Shown here: positions 17,731 to 24,911 of the stretch, piece after piece
Numbering within the stretch: the first letter of the stretch is position 1
Layout of the letters: each line of letters begins with the position of its first letter
Assembly (NCBI GenBank): GCA_902620465.1
Contig: CACNIF010000002.1
Coordinates: 1-64,000, forward strand
Reading direction: 5' to 3'
Source: an uncultured Pelagibacteraceae bacterium
GTDB taxonomy: Bacteria > Pseudomonadota > Alphaproteobacteria > Pelagibacterales > Pelagibacteraceae
Length of the DNA: 64,000 bases
Made by a program: the position numbers and the translations under genes
Notes under the pieces: generated by a model
Told to the model about the DNA's origin: nothing
Seen by the model: only the letters and a program-made list of their open reading frames with translations
The model's database searches: none

Positions 17731-18147
17731 ATGTTAGAAAAATTTAATGGAATAATCTATTTAACTTTATTTATAATCCACTTTGCAGGTTTTGCTTACT
17801 ATGGATTTAGGTGTGTGTTTCAAACGCAGTCTTTTTTAAATCAATATGGAATGCATGACACGGGCGCAGGTATTGTTAGATTTTTTGGTTCTATATTTTT
17901 TGGCTCGACTGCGATGGCTATTTACATAGGATTTATAAGACCAAATGGTGTAGAAGCTACTTGGGGGTTTTTTAATCTTGTGTTTTTACAAAACCTATCA
18001 GCATTTATAGTTGGTTTTTATAGTACTAAGATAAATAAACTTGGACATACCGACAAAACTTCTGATGAAGCAATTTACGCACCTTTATTTTTGACAATTT
18101 TAAGTGCTTTACTTTGTTACGGGTTAGCAGATAAAATCTACGTTTAA
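17731..18147 (+). CDS. Small four-helix membrane protein
   Basis: A 138-residue protein with hydrophobic segments near residues 8-28, 47-68, 78-98 and 115-133, so probably four transmembrane helices, and few charged residues outside loops. It starts 13 bases after the preceding stop with AAAGGA in front. No family recognised. It is the only multi-pass membrane protein among the central genes of the small-protein run and could anchor or transport for that system. Confidence 0.72.
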   Translation: MLEKFNGIIYLTLFIIHFAGFAYYGFRCVFQTQSFLNQYGMHDTGAGIVRFFGSIFFGSTAMAIYIGFIRPNGVEATWGFFNLVFLQNLSAFIVGFYSTKINKLGHTDKTSDEAIYAPLFLTILSALLCYGLADKIYV

Positions 18148-18163
18148 CATCAAAGGAGTGATA

Positions 18164-18235
18164 ATGATCGCAATGGAAGTCAGAAGTCAGCTATCGTTTG
18201 TAAGTTTAATAGAATGTGGTTTAAATGATCTTTAA
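18164..18235 (+). CDS. 23-codon ORF coupled to the next gene, possible leader peptide
   Basis: A strong AAAGGAGTG ribosome-binding site stands 4 bases before ATG at 18164. The frame encodes 23 residues (MIAMEVRSQLSFVSLIECGL then NDL) and ends with TAATG, so its stop overlaps the start of the following DUF1330 gene by one base. The following gene has no ribosome-binding site of its own, so its translation probably depends on ribosomes finishing this ORF. Whether the peptide itself matters is unknown. Confidence 0.5.
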   Translation: MIAMEVRSQLSFVSLIECGLNDL

Positions 18236-18522
18236 TGCCAGGTTTTGTTATTTTTAATATAGAAATAAAAAAACCTGAAGAATATAAAGAATACGTTCAG
18301 AAGGTAACACCAATAGCTAAAAAATTTGGAGGTGAATATATTGTCAGAGGTGGTGAATCCAAAGTAATTGAAGGTGTTTGGACATATCCCAGAACAATTA
18401 TTATTAAATTTCCAAGTTACGAAAAAGCTTTAGAGTGGTATAGTTCAGATGAGTATAAACCAATTAAAAAAATCCGTTTAGACAATTCAGTCAGTAATGG
18501 AATAATAATTAAAGGAGTTTAA
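18235..18522 (+). CDS. DUF1330-family protein
   Basis: This 95-residue protein matches the DUF1330 pattern (PGFVIFNIEIKKPEEYKEY, then GGEYIVRGGESKVIEG, then KFPSYEKALEWYSSDEYKPI), a ferredoxin-like-fold family of dimeric alpha/beta-barrel proteins of unknown activity. Its ATG overlaps the stop of the 23-codon ORF in front, suggesting translational coupling. The following gene begins two bases after its stop. Confidence 0.85.
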   Translation: MPGFVIFNIEIKKPEEYKEYVQKVTPIAKKFGGEYIVRGGESKVIEGVWTYPRTIIIKFPSYEKALEWYSSDEYKPIKKIRLDNSVSNGIIIKGV

Positions 18523-18523
18523 A

Positions 18524-18844
18524 ATGTCGATATTAGAGAAATATACGAATGCAATTAATAATAAAGATGAGTCAATTATGAATGAACTTTTGCATGATGA
18601 CTTTAAATTCACAATGCATAAGTCAGGAAATACCATAGGTAAAACTGATGTTATAAAATGGGCAATGAGTGGTGATATAAACCAAGATAAAGCAAGAGTA
18701 GTCTATGAAAATGATGAAGTTGGAGTTCACCATTCAATTGTTACATTTAATGATGGGAATGTTGAAGCAGTAATGGCAGTTTATAAATACAAAGATGGAA
18801 AGATTATAAGTTTGGAGACTGGCGCTACTCCTATGTCAAAATAA
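18524..18844 (+). CDS. NTF2/SnoaL-like protein
   Basis: This 106-residue protein has the cone-shaped NTF2-fold pattern: N-terminal helix ILEKYTNAINNKDESIMNEL, then LHDDFKFTMHKSG, helix KTDVIKWAMSG, and three strands VHHSIVTFND, VEAVMAVYKY and KIISLETGATP. Proteins of this fold include SnoaL-type cyclases, ketosteroid isomerase and epoxide hydrolases. No catalytic residue can be assigned. It is in tight operon spacing with the genes on both sides. Confidence 0.82.
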   Translation: MSILEKYTNAINNKDESIMNELLHDDFKFTMHKSGNTIGKTDVIKWAMSGDINQDKARVVYENDEVGVHHSIVTFNDGNVEAVMAVYKYKDGKIISLETGATPMSK

Positions 18845-18850
18845 AAGTAA

Positions 18851-19435
18851 ATGATTGACTTTTATTTCTCGATTGGAAGCACATATACTTATTTAGCAGT
18901 CACTAGAATACTTGATGTTGAAAAAAATCATCAAGTCAATTTTAATTGGAAACCTTTTAGCGTTCGGGTAATTATGAAAGAAATGAATAATATTCCATTT
19001 CCAAAGGATAAGCTTAATAAAGTAAATTACATGTGGAGAGATATTGAAAGACGGGCTGAGGGTTATGGTTTTTTTGCTAAAACTCCTGTGCCCTACCCAC
19101 TATCTGAATTTGATTTAGCAAATCAAATTGCAATTCTTGGATTAGATAAAAGTTGGGGTGTGGATTATGTGAGACTGACGTATAAGAAATGGTTTCAAGA
19201 GGGTAAAGAACCAGCGATAGAGCCAAGTATTTCTGAAGTATGTAAAGAATTAAAACTCAATAAGGATGAGATAATATCTGAAGCAAAAACAAAATTAATT
19301 GAAGATAAATACTTAGCCAACACAAATTCTGCAAGAGAAAATAAAATCTTTGGTAGTCCCTCTTTTGTTGTTAAAAACGAAATATTTTGGGGTGATGATA
19401 GGATGGAAGATGCAATTAAATTTTTTAAAAAATGA
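18851..19435 (+). CDS. 2-hydroxychromene-2-carboxylate isomerase / GST-kappa (DsbA-fold) protein
   Basis: This 194-residue thioredoxin-fold protein starts with MIDFYFSIGSTYTYLA, the opening of HCCA isomerases and kappa-class glutathione transferases, with Ser in place of the DsbA CxxC. The C-terminal IFGSPSFVVKNEIFWGDDRM is the second family signature (cis-Pro loop plus WGxDR). Characterised members isomerise a naphthalene breakdown intermediate using glutathione; in a genome without an aromatic pathway here, a glutathione-dependent isomerase or transferase of another small molecule is likelier. It overlaps the next gene by 4 bases. Confidence 0.9.
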   Translation: MIDFYFSIGSTYTYLAVTRILDVEKNHQVNFNWKPFSVRVIMKEMNNIPFPKDKLNKVNYMWRDIERRAEGYGFFAKTPVPYPLSEFDLANQIAILGLDKSWGVDYVRLTYKKWFQEGKEPAIEPSISEVCKELKLNKDEIISEAKTKLIEDKYLANTNSARENKIFGSPSFVVKNEIFWGDDRMEDAIKFFKK

Positions 19436-19656
19436 TATTTTCAAAAAAATACTTTGATCTTATCTTTATCTTAATTATGGGCTTTGGCATGAGTTTGCTT
19501 ATGACCCTTATTATTACTTATATTAATACTGGTATGGATAAAGATTATATCACCAGATTCCTTAAAGCTTGGATGATAAGTTTACCGATAGCAATCATAG
19601 CTGCTCTTATACTTGGCCCACCTATTAAAAAATTTGTAGATAAAATAACTAAATAA
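19432..19656 (+). CDS. DUF2798-family small membrane protein
   Basis: A 74-residue protein with two hydrophobic helices (about 8-30 and 45-65) separated by a loop containing DKDYITRFLKAW, and a PIAIIAALILGPPIKKFVDK end, which fits the DUF2798 pattern. Function is unknown for the family. Its start overlaps the previous stop (ATGA). Confidence 0.78.
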   Translation: MIFSKKYFDLIFILIMGFGMSLLMTLIITYINTGMDKDYITRFLKAWMISLPIAIIAALILGPPIKKFVDKITK

Positions 19657-19670
19657 TCATATTTTAGAAT

Positions 19671-20006
19671 ATGAGTAATTTGTCAGGATATATATTTCTT
19701 CTATTGGCAATTATCTTGGGCATAACTTCGAATGGTTTTTTAAAATCAACTAATGGATTTACAAATATTGGCCCAACAATTTTTTGTGTAATATCAATAG
19801 TTGCTTGTATTTTTTGTTTATCTAAAGCAATGAATATTATTCCAGTTGGTTTCACTTATGCAACTTATGGCGGATTAACTATTACTGCAGTAACTTTATT
19901 TGGCGTGTTTAAATACAATCAAATCCCAAATCTCTATGGAATTATAGGAATAATATTAATTATTATTGGTGTAATTTTACTCAACACACTTGGCAAGGCT
20001 ACTTAG
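19671..20006 (+). CDS. SMR-like small multidrug-resistance family protein, atypical
   Basis: This 111-residue protein has four transmembrane helices and the SMR layout (AMNIIPVGFTYATYGGL corresponds to the AYIPTGIAYAIWSGVG of EmrE; GIIGIILIIIGVILLN to the last helix). By eye alignment, the glutamate that drives proton exchange in helix 1 (Glu14 in EmrE) is not conserved: the helix reads LLAIILGITSNGFLK. It may therefore be a non-proton-coupled relative or a subunit of a heterodimer. It overlaps the following convergent gene by 8 bases. Confidence 0.8.
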   Translation: MSNLSGYIFLLLAIILGITSNGFLKSTNGFTNIGPTIFCVISIVACIFCLSKAMNIIPVGFTYATYGGLTITAVTLFGVFKYNQIPNLYGIIGIILIIIGVILLNTLGKAT

Positions 20007-20805
20007 CCACAGGTTTTAATATTTTCACTATTCTTTTATGAAGTTTTTTGTTCGGCGCACAAATAATGTTTCCTGCTTTTTTTGGATCCTCATTTTTCCA
20101 AGTGGTAACTATTCCTTCGGCCGCTCTTATTATGGGAATTAAAGCATGGATATCCCAAATTTTATTTCCACATTGAATTACAATATCTAATTTTCCCTCT
20201 GCAAAATGTGAATAACTTAAAGCATCAGCACACGGAAATTGCATTCGTTTTAATATTTGTGGTATTTTTTTTTGTTGGTTTAAAGATAAACTGCCGTGAA
20301 ATGCAGCCGACAATTTCATATTTTTGAAAGTTGCTTTTTTATTCACTTTTAGTCTTTTTTTTTTTCCATTTTCACACACAAAAGCAAATTTATCTGTTTC
20401 GTTAAAATAATATTTTTTTAAAATTGGAAAATTAGCAAGACCTAAGATTGGTATTCCTTTGAAATTTAGTGAAATAAGGTTACTCCAAGTTGGGTTACCT
20501 ATAACGAAAGATCTTGTGCCATCTATTGGGTCAATAACCCAGGAAAAATCACTTTTAGTTTTTTTATTTTTGAATTCTTCACCTATAATTTGATGAGTGG
20601 GAAATTTATTACTAATCTCTTTTCTTATAAATTTTTCAAAAGCTATATCTGCGTTAGTAACAGGGTCATAACCTGTGCCCTTTAACTTATTTGAAACTTT
20701 AAATGGCTTATTTAATTTTAAGAAATAAAATCTAGTAAGTTTATTTGCTAAATTGTTAAGAAATTTAGAGTATTTTTTATATTCTGAAGATTTTAATTTA
20801 ATCAC
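19999..20805 (-). CDS. Inositol-monophosphatase-family phosphatase, HisN-like
   Basis: This 268-residue Mg-dependent phosphatase shows the family's two metal sites: IGEEF then WVIDPIDGTRSFVIG (the DPIDGT motif) near residue 90, and a C-terminal KIWDIHALIPIIRAAEG block. This arrangement, including GTRSF, is typical of histidinol-phosphate phosphatases of the HisN type, which many alphaproteobacteria use in histidine synthesis; inositol-phosphate or 3'-phosphoadenosine phosphatases share the fold. It is transcribed alone, leftward. Confidence 0.85.
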   Translation of the reverse strand: MIKLKSSEYKKYSKFLNNLANKLTRFYFLKLNKPFKVSNKLKGTGYDPVTNADIAFEKFIRKEISNKFPTHQIIGEEFKNKKTKSDFSWVIDPIDGTRSFVIGNPTWSNLISLNFKGIPILGLANFPILKKYYFNETDKFAFVCENGKKKRLKVNKKATFKNMKLSAAFHGSLSLNQQKKIPQILKRMQFPCADALSYSHFAEGKLDIVIQCGNKIWDIHALIPIIRAAEGIVTTWKNEDPKKAGNIICAPNKKLHKRIVKILKPVAK

Positions 20806-20870
20806 AGGAGACTATTACAATTTAATTTGTATTGATTAAAGTAAAATTTTAAATAATCATAAGAATCATT

Positions 20871-21971
20871 ATGAAAATTGAACTTTCAGATAATAAAGTT
20901 TTTTTTGAAAATCAAGGATCAAAAAAAGAAATACACCCATTCTGGTTGAGAGAAAGAGTGAACGGCTTAGATTTTGTTGATAAAGGTACCAAACAAAGAT
21001 TATTTGATCCAACGACGCTCAATCAAAATATTGAAATAAATAAAGTAAATTTGACTGATAAATTTTTAGAGATTTCATTTAATGACGGAGTTAAAACAAA
21101 AATATCAATTCAAAGTATCTTTGAAGAATATTCTGGTATTAATGATATAAAATTTATCAAAAAAACTAAATGGGACTCTTCTCTAAAAAATCTAAATAAT
21201 TTTCAGTTCAGTGAAAATATATTTGAAGAAAAAATAATGTATGAAGCTTTAATAAGTTTCTATAAATATGGTTTCATTATTTTCAAAAATGTGCCGACAG
21301 AAAACAATTTCTTAGTAAAATTCGCAAATTCTATAGGTAGTATAAGGAGAACAAATTTTGGTGAATTCTTTAATGTAAAATCAAAACCCAATCCTAATGA
21401 TCTAGCTTATACATCTTTGCCTTTAGCACCTCATACTGATAATCCTTATAGAAATCCTGTTCCATGTATTCAAATATTACATTGTATTGAAAATGCAGTT
21501 GAAGGTGGACATTCTACTTTGGTAGATGGCTTTACAGTTACAGAAGAATTAAAAGAAAAATATCCTGAATATTATAAAATTTTAACTGAGGTGAAGGTAA
21601 AATATCAATTTATAGATAAGGATGTAATACTAGAAAATTGGGCTGAGATGATTGAATTAGATGAAAATAAAAATTTTAAACAGGTTAGATTTAGCCCAAG
21701 GTTAGATTTTGTTCCATTAATTGATAAAAATAAATTAGATGTTTACTATAAGGCAAGAAATAAAATTTCTGAATTGTATAATTCAAGCAAATATAGAATT
21801 GAATTTAAACTTCTTCCAGGAGATCTATTAATGATGGATAATTATCGACTTCTTCACGGAAGGACATCCTTTAATGCTAATGAGGGTAATAGATTTCTTC
21901 AAGGTTGTTATATAGATTATGATAGTACTGAAGGAAAAATTAAGCATCTAAAAAGAAAATTTAATATATAA
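20871..21971 (+). CDS. Gamma-butyrobetaine-hydroxylase-like 2-oxoglutarate/Fe(II) dioxygenase
   Basis: This 366-residue protein has a short N-terminal domain (to about 85) of the gamma-butyrobetaine hydroxylase N-terminal type with HPFWLRER, followed by a TauD/TfdA catalytic domain. The iron ligands appear as His and Asp in APHTDNPYR and a distal His in YRLLHGR, the Arg being the 2-oxoglutarate anchor. Relatives hydroxylate gamma-butyrobetaine or trimethyllysine to make or salvage carnitine. Whether the substrate here is a betaine is unknown, but it would suit an organism that uses methylated amines. Confidence 0.88.
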   Translation: MKIELSDNKVFFENQGSKKEIHPFWLRERVNGLDFVDKGTKQRLFDPTTLNQNIEINKVNLTDKFLEISFNDGVKTKISIQSIFEEYSGINDIKFIKKTKWDSSLKNLNNFQFSENIFEEKIMYEALISFYKYGFIIFKNVPTENNFLVKFANSIGSIRRTNFGEFFNVKSKPNPNDLAYTSLPLAPHTDNPYRNPVPCIQILHCIENAVEGGHSTLVDGFTVTEELKEKYPEYYKILTEVKVKYQFIDKDVILENWAEMIELDENKNFKQVRFSPRLDFVPLIDKNKLDVYYKARNKISELYNSSKYRIEFKLLPGDLLMMDNYRLLHGRTSFNANEGNRFLQGCYIDYDSTEGKIKHLKRKFNI

Positions 21972-21972
21972 A

Positions 21973-22152
21973 TTATTTATTAAAACAATTATTCACTAAT
22001 ATTGCCATTAATATCCAAATGACAAAAGTTTCACCATGGGTGAAAGAATAATCCGCTCCAGCAAATCCAGCAACTATATTGATTGCATAAATAATTATGG
22101 TAGAGACTAATAAACTTAAGAATAATTTTACTATTCCATTAATATATTTCAC
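21973..22152 (-). CDS. Small single- or double-pass membrane protein, GTG start
   Basis: A 59-codon ORF reading leftward from GTG at 22152 to TAA at 21973-21975. The product has a hydrophobic helix near residues 8-31 and another near 43-54, separated by AGADYSFTHGETF. There is an in-frame stop a few codons upstream of the GTG and no strong ribosome-binding site, so it is less certain than the neighbours. The amino acid pattern (two apolar helices around a polar loop) is unlikely for random AT-rich DNA. No family recognised. Confidence 0.5.
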   Translation of the reverse strand: MKYINGIVKLFLSLLVSTIIIYAINIVAGFAGADYSFTHGETFVIWILMAILVNNCFNK

Positions 22153-22245
22153 ATTAAAATTTTAACTATTCTCAATATTTATGCAAATAAAAATTTTCTA
22201 TTAATAAGTGAAATTATTTTAGATGCCGGAATATTATTAAATACC

Positions 22246-22492
22246 TAGGTTGTATTCAAGAAATATATTTTCAGAAAATTTAAATAAATTTATTGATTAC
22301 AACCTAATCAAAATTTAATCTTTAATTAAGGAGGTAGCTTTAATGAATCAAACACCACCTGATACTTAGCTGGGTATTTTCATACTTCATAAAAACGTAA
22401 ATAAAAAATATAAAGTCCATTCGGACTTAAATGCCAGAACGGCAAATTAGGGGCTGCTCTTTTGGTTAATTAACTAGAGAGCAAACCCCTAA
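22246..22492 (+). ncRNA. Stem-loop-rich intergenic segment, candidate structured RNA
   Basis: This 250-base gene-free segment holds five or six stems in series: 22246-22254 with 22298-22306 (9 perfect pairs); 22329-22335 with 22354-22360 (one mismatch, covering an AGGAGG); 22362-22367 with 22372-22377 (with wobbles); 22413-22418 with 22423-22428; 22432-22435 with 22441-22444; and 22447-22453 plus 22456-22460 with 22478-22482 plus 22486-22492. The density is far above other spacers here. No rightward gene follows within 1.7 kb. The rightmost stems could instead be 3' structure of the leftward methyltransferase mRNA. Family not recognised; it does not look like RNase P, tmRNA or SRP RNA. Confidence 0.4.
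22402..22428 (-). terminator. Terminator for the leftward methyltransferase operon
   Basis: Read leftward, a six-pair stem (22428-22423 with 22418-22413) with a four-base loop is followed by a TATATTTTTT tract, about 80 bases after the methyltransferase stop. Two more stems (22432-22444 and 22447-22492) stand between the stop and this terminator. Confidence 0.6.
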
Positions 22493-22506
22493 ATTATTTT
22501 CTTAAT

Positions 22507-23214
22507 TTATCTATTTAAAACTAAACAAATCAATTTATCTTGAAAAGATATTTGTTTTTTGTACTTTTTCTTTATTTCATTTAAACCATTAGATATTAGC
22601 TTATGGCTCATCCCTAACAACACCGATATATATTTGCTATTTACCATTTCCATATATTTTTTCTTTGAAATTTTAACTTTATAACTAAACCCTCTAACGA
22701 TTTTTCCTTTGAATGAGTATGAAATTGATTTAATAATTTTCTTGTCTCTTATTAACGCTTTATTAAGCTTTTTTTCCATAATCGAGAATGTTGGAATTTC
22801 ATTATCAATAGGGTCTAGAGTAAAAATAATAATTTTACCGTTTGAATTTAGCAATCTCTTCGACAATTTAAGTATAGTCTTAATATCTTTAATTTTAAAA
22901 AGATGAATAGTTTGTTTTAATAAAATTAGATCAAATCTTTTTTTATTCTTTTTTAAAAATTTAAGTGCATCAATTTTTTTAAAAATTATTCTTTTATCCC
23001 TATCTTTATGATTTTCTATATCTATACCTATAGATTTTCTCTTTAAGCTTAACTTTGATGATAGGCTTCCTAGTATTTTACCCCTACCACAACCAATATC
23101 TAAAATCTGACTGTTTTTATTTAATTTAATTTGTTTTAATAAAAAACTATTAAAAGATTTAATATAAGACGGTGATGAAAGCCAAGTTTTGTTGTCCCAA
23201 TTTTTTAATGACAC
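22507..23214 (-). CDS. SAM-dependent methyltransferase
   Basis: This 235-residue class I methyltransferase has motif I ILDIGCGRGKILG near residue 38, an acidic motif II (SIGIDIE), and DLILLKQTIHLF near 95 as motif IV. The C-terminal half is Lys-rich, and no specific acceptor can be assigned. It overlaps the DUF4396 gene start region by 10 bases and so belongs to the leftward operon cupredoxin-DUF4396-methyltransferase. Confidence 0.85.
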   Translation of the reverse strand: MSLKNWDNKTWLSSPSYIKSFNSFLLKQIKLNKNSQILDIGCGRGKILGSLSSKLSLKRKSIGIDIENHKDRDKRIIFKKIDALKFLKKNKKRFDLILLKQTIHLFKIKDIKTILKLSKRLLNSNGKIIIFTLDPIDNEIPTFSIMEKKLNKALIRDKKIIKSISYSFKGKIVRGFSYKVKISKKKYMEMVNSKYISVLLGMSHKLISNGLNEIKKKYKKQISFQDKLICLVLNR

Positions 23215-23651
23215 GCAATATTAAATTTTTTTAGTCTCCAATAATTATAAGGCCAAGGTGTTAAGAACCCAACTAAGAGCATAATTGGAACTACCCACCA
23301 AGTAAGAATTGCGCCACCTGTTAAAAAGTAATCAGTCAAATTCATCATGATCTCCATACTTATCATTGATATAAAACTCATTCCCATTGCTGTTTTTAAT
23401 GCTTTCGAAAAATCAAAACTTTGTCTCATTAAGATTACTGTCTCTAAAATAATACTTGTAATTAGTCCGTTGATGATAGCTAAGGTCATTATTCCCATAA
23501 CTGGGAATGGAATCTTAGTTAGTTGGAAAAATAAAATAGTGCCAAAATCACCAATTGCACAACCCAATAAACACCAACCAGTGTTTTTAGCACTTCTTTT
23601 CCATGTATGTTTACACGACCAATTAAAATTGGCGTTGACTGCATTGTCCAT
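23205..23651 (-). CDS. DUF4396-family membrane protein
   Basis: A 148-residue protein with four transmembrane helices (about 33-50, 55-75, 88-106 and 113-135). It matches the DUF4396 pattern: WKRSAKNTGWCLLGCAIGDF close to the N-terminus, a PVMGIMTLAIINGLITSI helix with an LETVILMR follow-on, and a Met-rich helix AMGMSFISMISMEIMMN. The Cys, His and Met content of the helices suggests metal handling, and the next gene encodes a copper protein, but no function is established. Confidence 0.82.
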   Translation of the reverse strand: MDNAVNANFNWSCKHTWKRSAKNTGWCLLGCAIGDFGTILFFQLTKIPFPVMGIMTLAIINGLITSIILETVILMRQSFDFSKALKTAMGMSFISMISMEIMMNLTDYFLTGGAILTWWVVPIMLLVGFLTPWPYNYWRLKKFNIACH

Positions 23652-23655
23652 TGAA

Positions 23656-24159
23656 TTAGTTTATATCAACTTTAGCAATCATTCCAACTTGATAATGACC
23701 TGGCACGTTGCATGCAATTTCAATATTTACGGCATTATCAAATTTCCAAATGATATCTTCCTTTTCTTTTGGTGCTAACAAAACACTGTTACTATGTGAA
23801 TGACCCATAGCTTTATCCATTTTTGCCATTTTTTTCATTTTTTCTTTGTCAATTGAATCAGCTAAAAGTATTTCATTTTCAACCATTCTTTCCATTTCAG
23901 GCTGATGCTTCATGTGCATCATTTTATTTGCTATATTAAATTCGTGGACTAACTCACCCACATTTTCAACTTCGAACTTTATTGTTTCACCTGCTTTAAT
24001 TTGAAAAGAACTAGGTTCGTAATAATTATCATACATCTTTACTTTTATGATTCGGTTAATATCACCTTCTTTTCCTTTCGAACCAATTTTCATATTTTTG
24101 TCAGCAAAAGATGGGAAGCAATAGAGTACTAAAATAAATAATGTTATGATTTGTTTCAT
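23656..24159 (-). CDS. Secreted cupredoxin (type 1 copper protein)
   Basis: A periplasmic single-domain cupredoxin of about 167 residues. The longest frame begins at a GTG at 24183, but the ATG at 24159 starts directly at the signal peptide MKQIITLFILVLYCFPSFA and is preferred. The copper ligands are all visible: His in GELVHEFN, then Cys, His and Met in CNVPGHYQVGM. Between them is a Met/His-rich insert (MMHMKHQPEMERM and MGHSHSN) typical of proteins handling copper at the membrane. It may deliver copper to an oxidase or take part in copper tolerance. Confidence 0.9.
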   Translation of the reverse strand: MKQIITLFILVLYCFPSFADKNMKIGSKGKEGDINRIIKVKMYDNYYEPSSFQIKAGETIKFEVENVGELVHEFNIANKMMHMKHQPEMERMVENEILLADSIDKEKMKKMAKMDKAMGHSHSNSVLLAPKEKEDIIWKFDNAVNIEIACNVPGHYQVGMIAKVDIN

Positions 24160-24205
24160 AGTTGAATAAGTATTAATTTTCACAATTTAAACAATGGGTC
24201 AAATT

Positions 24206-24215
24206 ATACATGTAT
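24206..24215. promoter_or_regulatory. Short palindrome in the cupredoxin/persulfide dioxygenase spacer
   Basis: ATACATGTAT, a perfect 10-base palindrome 15 bases upstream of the rightward hydrolase gene and within a spacer that must hold two divergent promoters. It sits where a repressor would block transcription. In AT-rich DNA such short palindromes occur by chance, so this is weak. Confidence 0.25.
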
Positions 24216-24229
24216 GATAGTGTAAATTA

Positions 24230-24910
24230 ATGATTTTTAGACAATTATTCGACAATAGATCATCAACATACACATATCTTATTTCTTCTGGGGAAGGTAG
24301 AGAGGCTTTAATTATTGATCCTGTAATTGAAAATGTAAATAAATACGTAAATTTATTAAAAGAGCTTAATTTAAAACTTGTCAAAGTTATTGATACTCAT
24401 ATACATGCGGATCACGTAACTGGTGCCTCAAAATTGAAAGACATTACAAAATGCTCTAGAATAATGGGCGATCATACTCCGGCTGATACGGTTGAAATCA
24501 GAGTTAAAGATGATGAGTATATTAATTTAGATAACATAAAATTAAGAGCTATGTATACACCTGGACATACTTCAGATAGCTATAGTTTTCTGATGGATAA
24601 CTATCTATTTTCTGGTGACACTTTGTTGATAAATGGGACAGGTAGAACAGATTTTCAAAATGGAAATGCTGTAGACTCTTATAACTCCATATTTAATAAA
24701 CTCCTAAAATTACCAGATGAAACTCTTCTTTACCCCGCTCATGACTATAAAGGTGAAAAATTTAGCACAATTGGAAAAGAAAGAAAAAATAACCCTAGAT
24801 TACAAGTTGATAGCAAGGATCAGTATATTGAAATCATGAACAATTTGGGTCTAAAAAAACCAGATCAACTTGAAGCAAATGTTTCAAGAAATATTAAACT
24901 GGGTGCTTAA
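24230..24910 (+). CDS. Persulfide dioxygenase (ETHE1-like metallo-beta-lactamase-fold protein)
   Basis: This 226-residue protein has the metal-binding THIHADHVTG motif near residue 62, TPGHTSDSY near 108, and SGDTLLINGTGRTDFQNG near 126; the GRTDFQ segment and later YPAHDYKG are hallmarks of ETHE1-type mononuclear-iron persulfide dioxygenases as opposed to glyoxalase II. The reaction turns glutathione persulfide and oxygen into sulfite and glutathione, removing toxic sulfide equivalents. It is transcribed alone, divergent from the copper-protein operon. Confidence 0.9.
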   Translation: MIFRQLFDNRSSTYTYLISSGEGREALIIDPVIENVNKYVNLLKELNLKLVKVIDTHIHADHVTGASKLKDITKCSRIMGDHTPADTVEIRVKDDEYINLDNIKLRAMYTPGHTSDSYSFLMDNYLFSGDTLLINGTGRTDFQNGNAVDSYNSIFNKLLKLPDETLLYPAHDYKGEKFSTIGKERKNNPRLQVDSKDQYIEIMNNLGLKKPDQLEANVSRNIKLGA

Positions 24911-24911
24911 A

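Noticed and set aside
22343..22369. Eight-codon ORF with AGGAGG in front
   Set aside because: The ribosome-binding site is good, but eight codons with no downstream rightward gene and a pairing that hides the AGGAGG make it more likely part of an RNA structure. Mentioned only within that finding.
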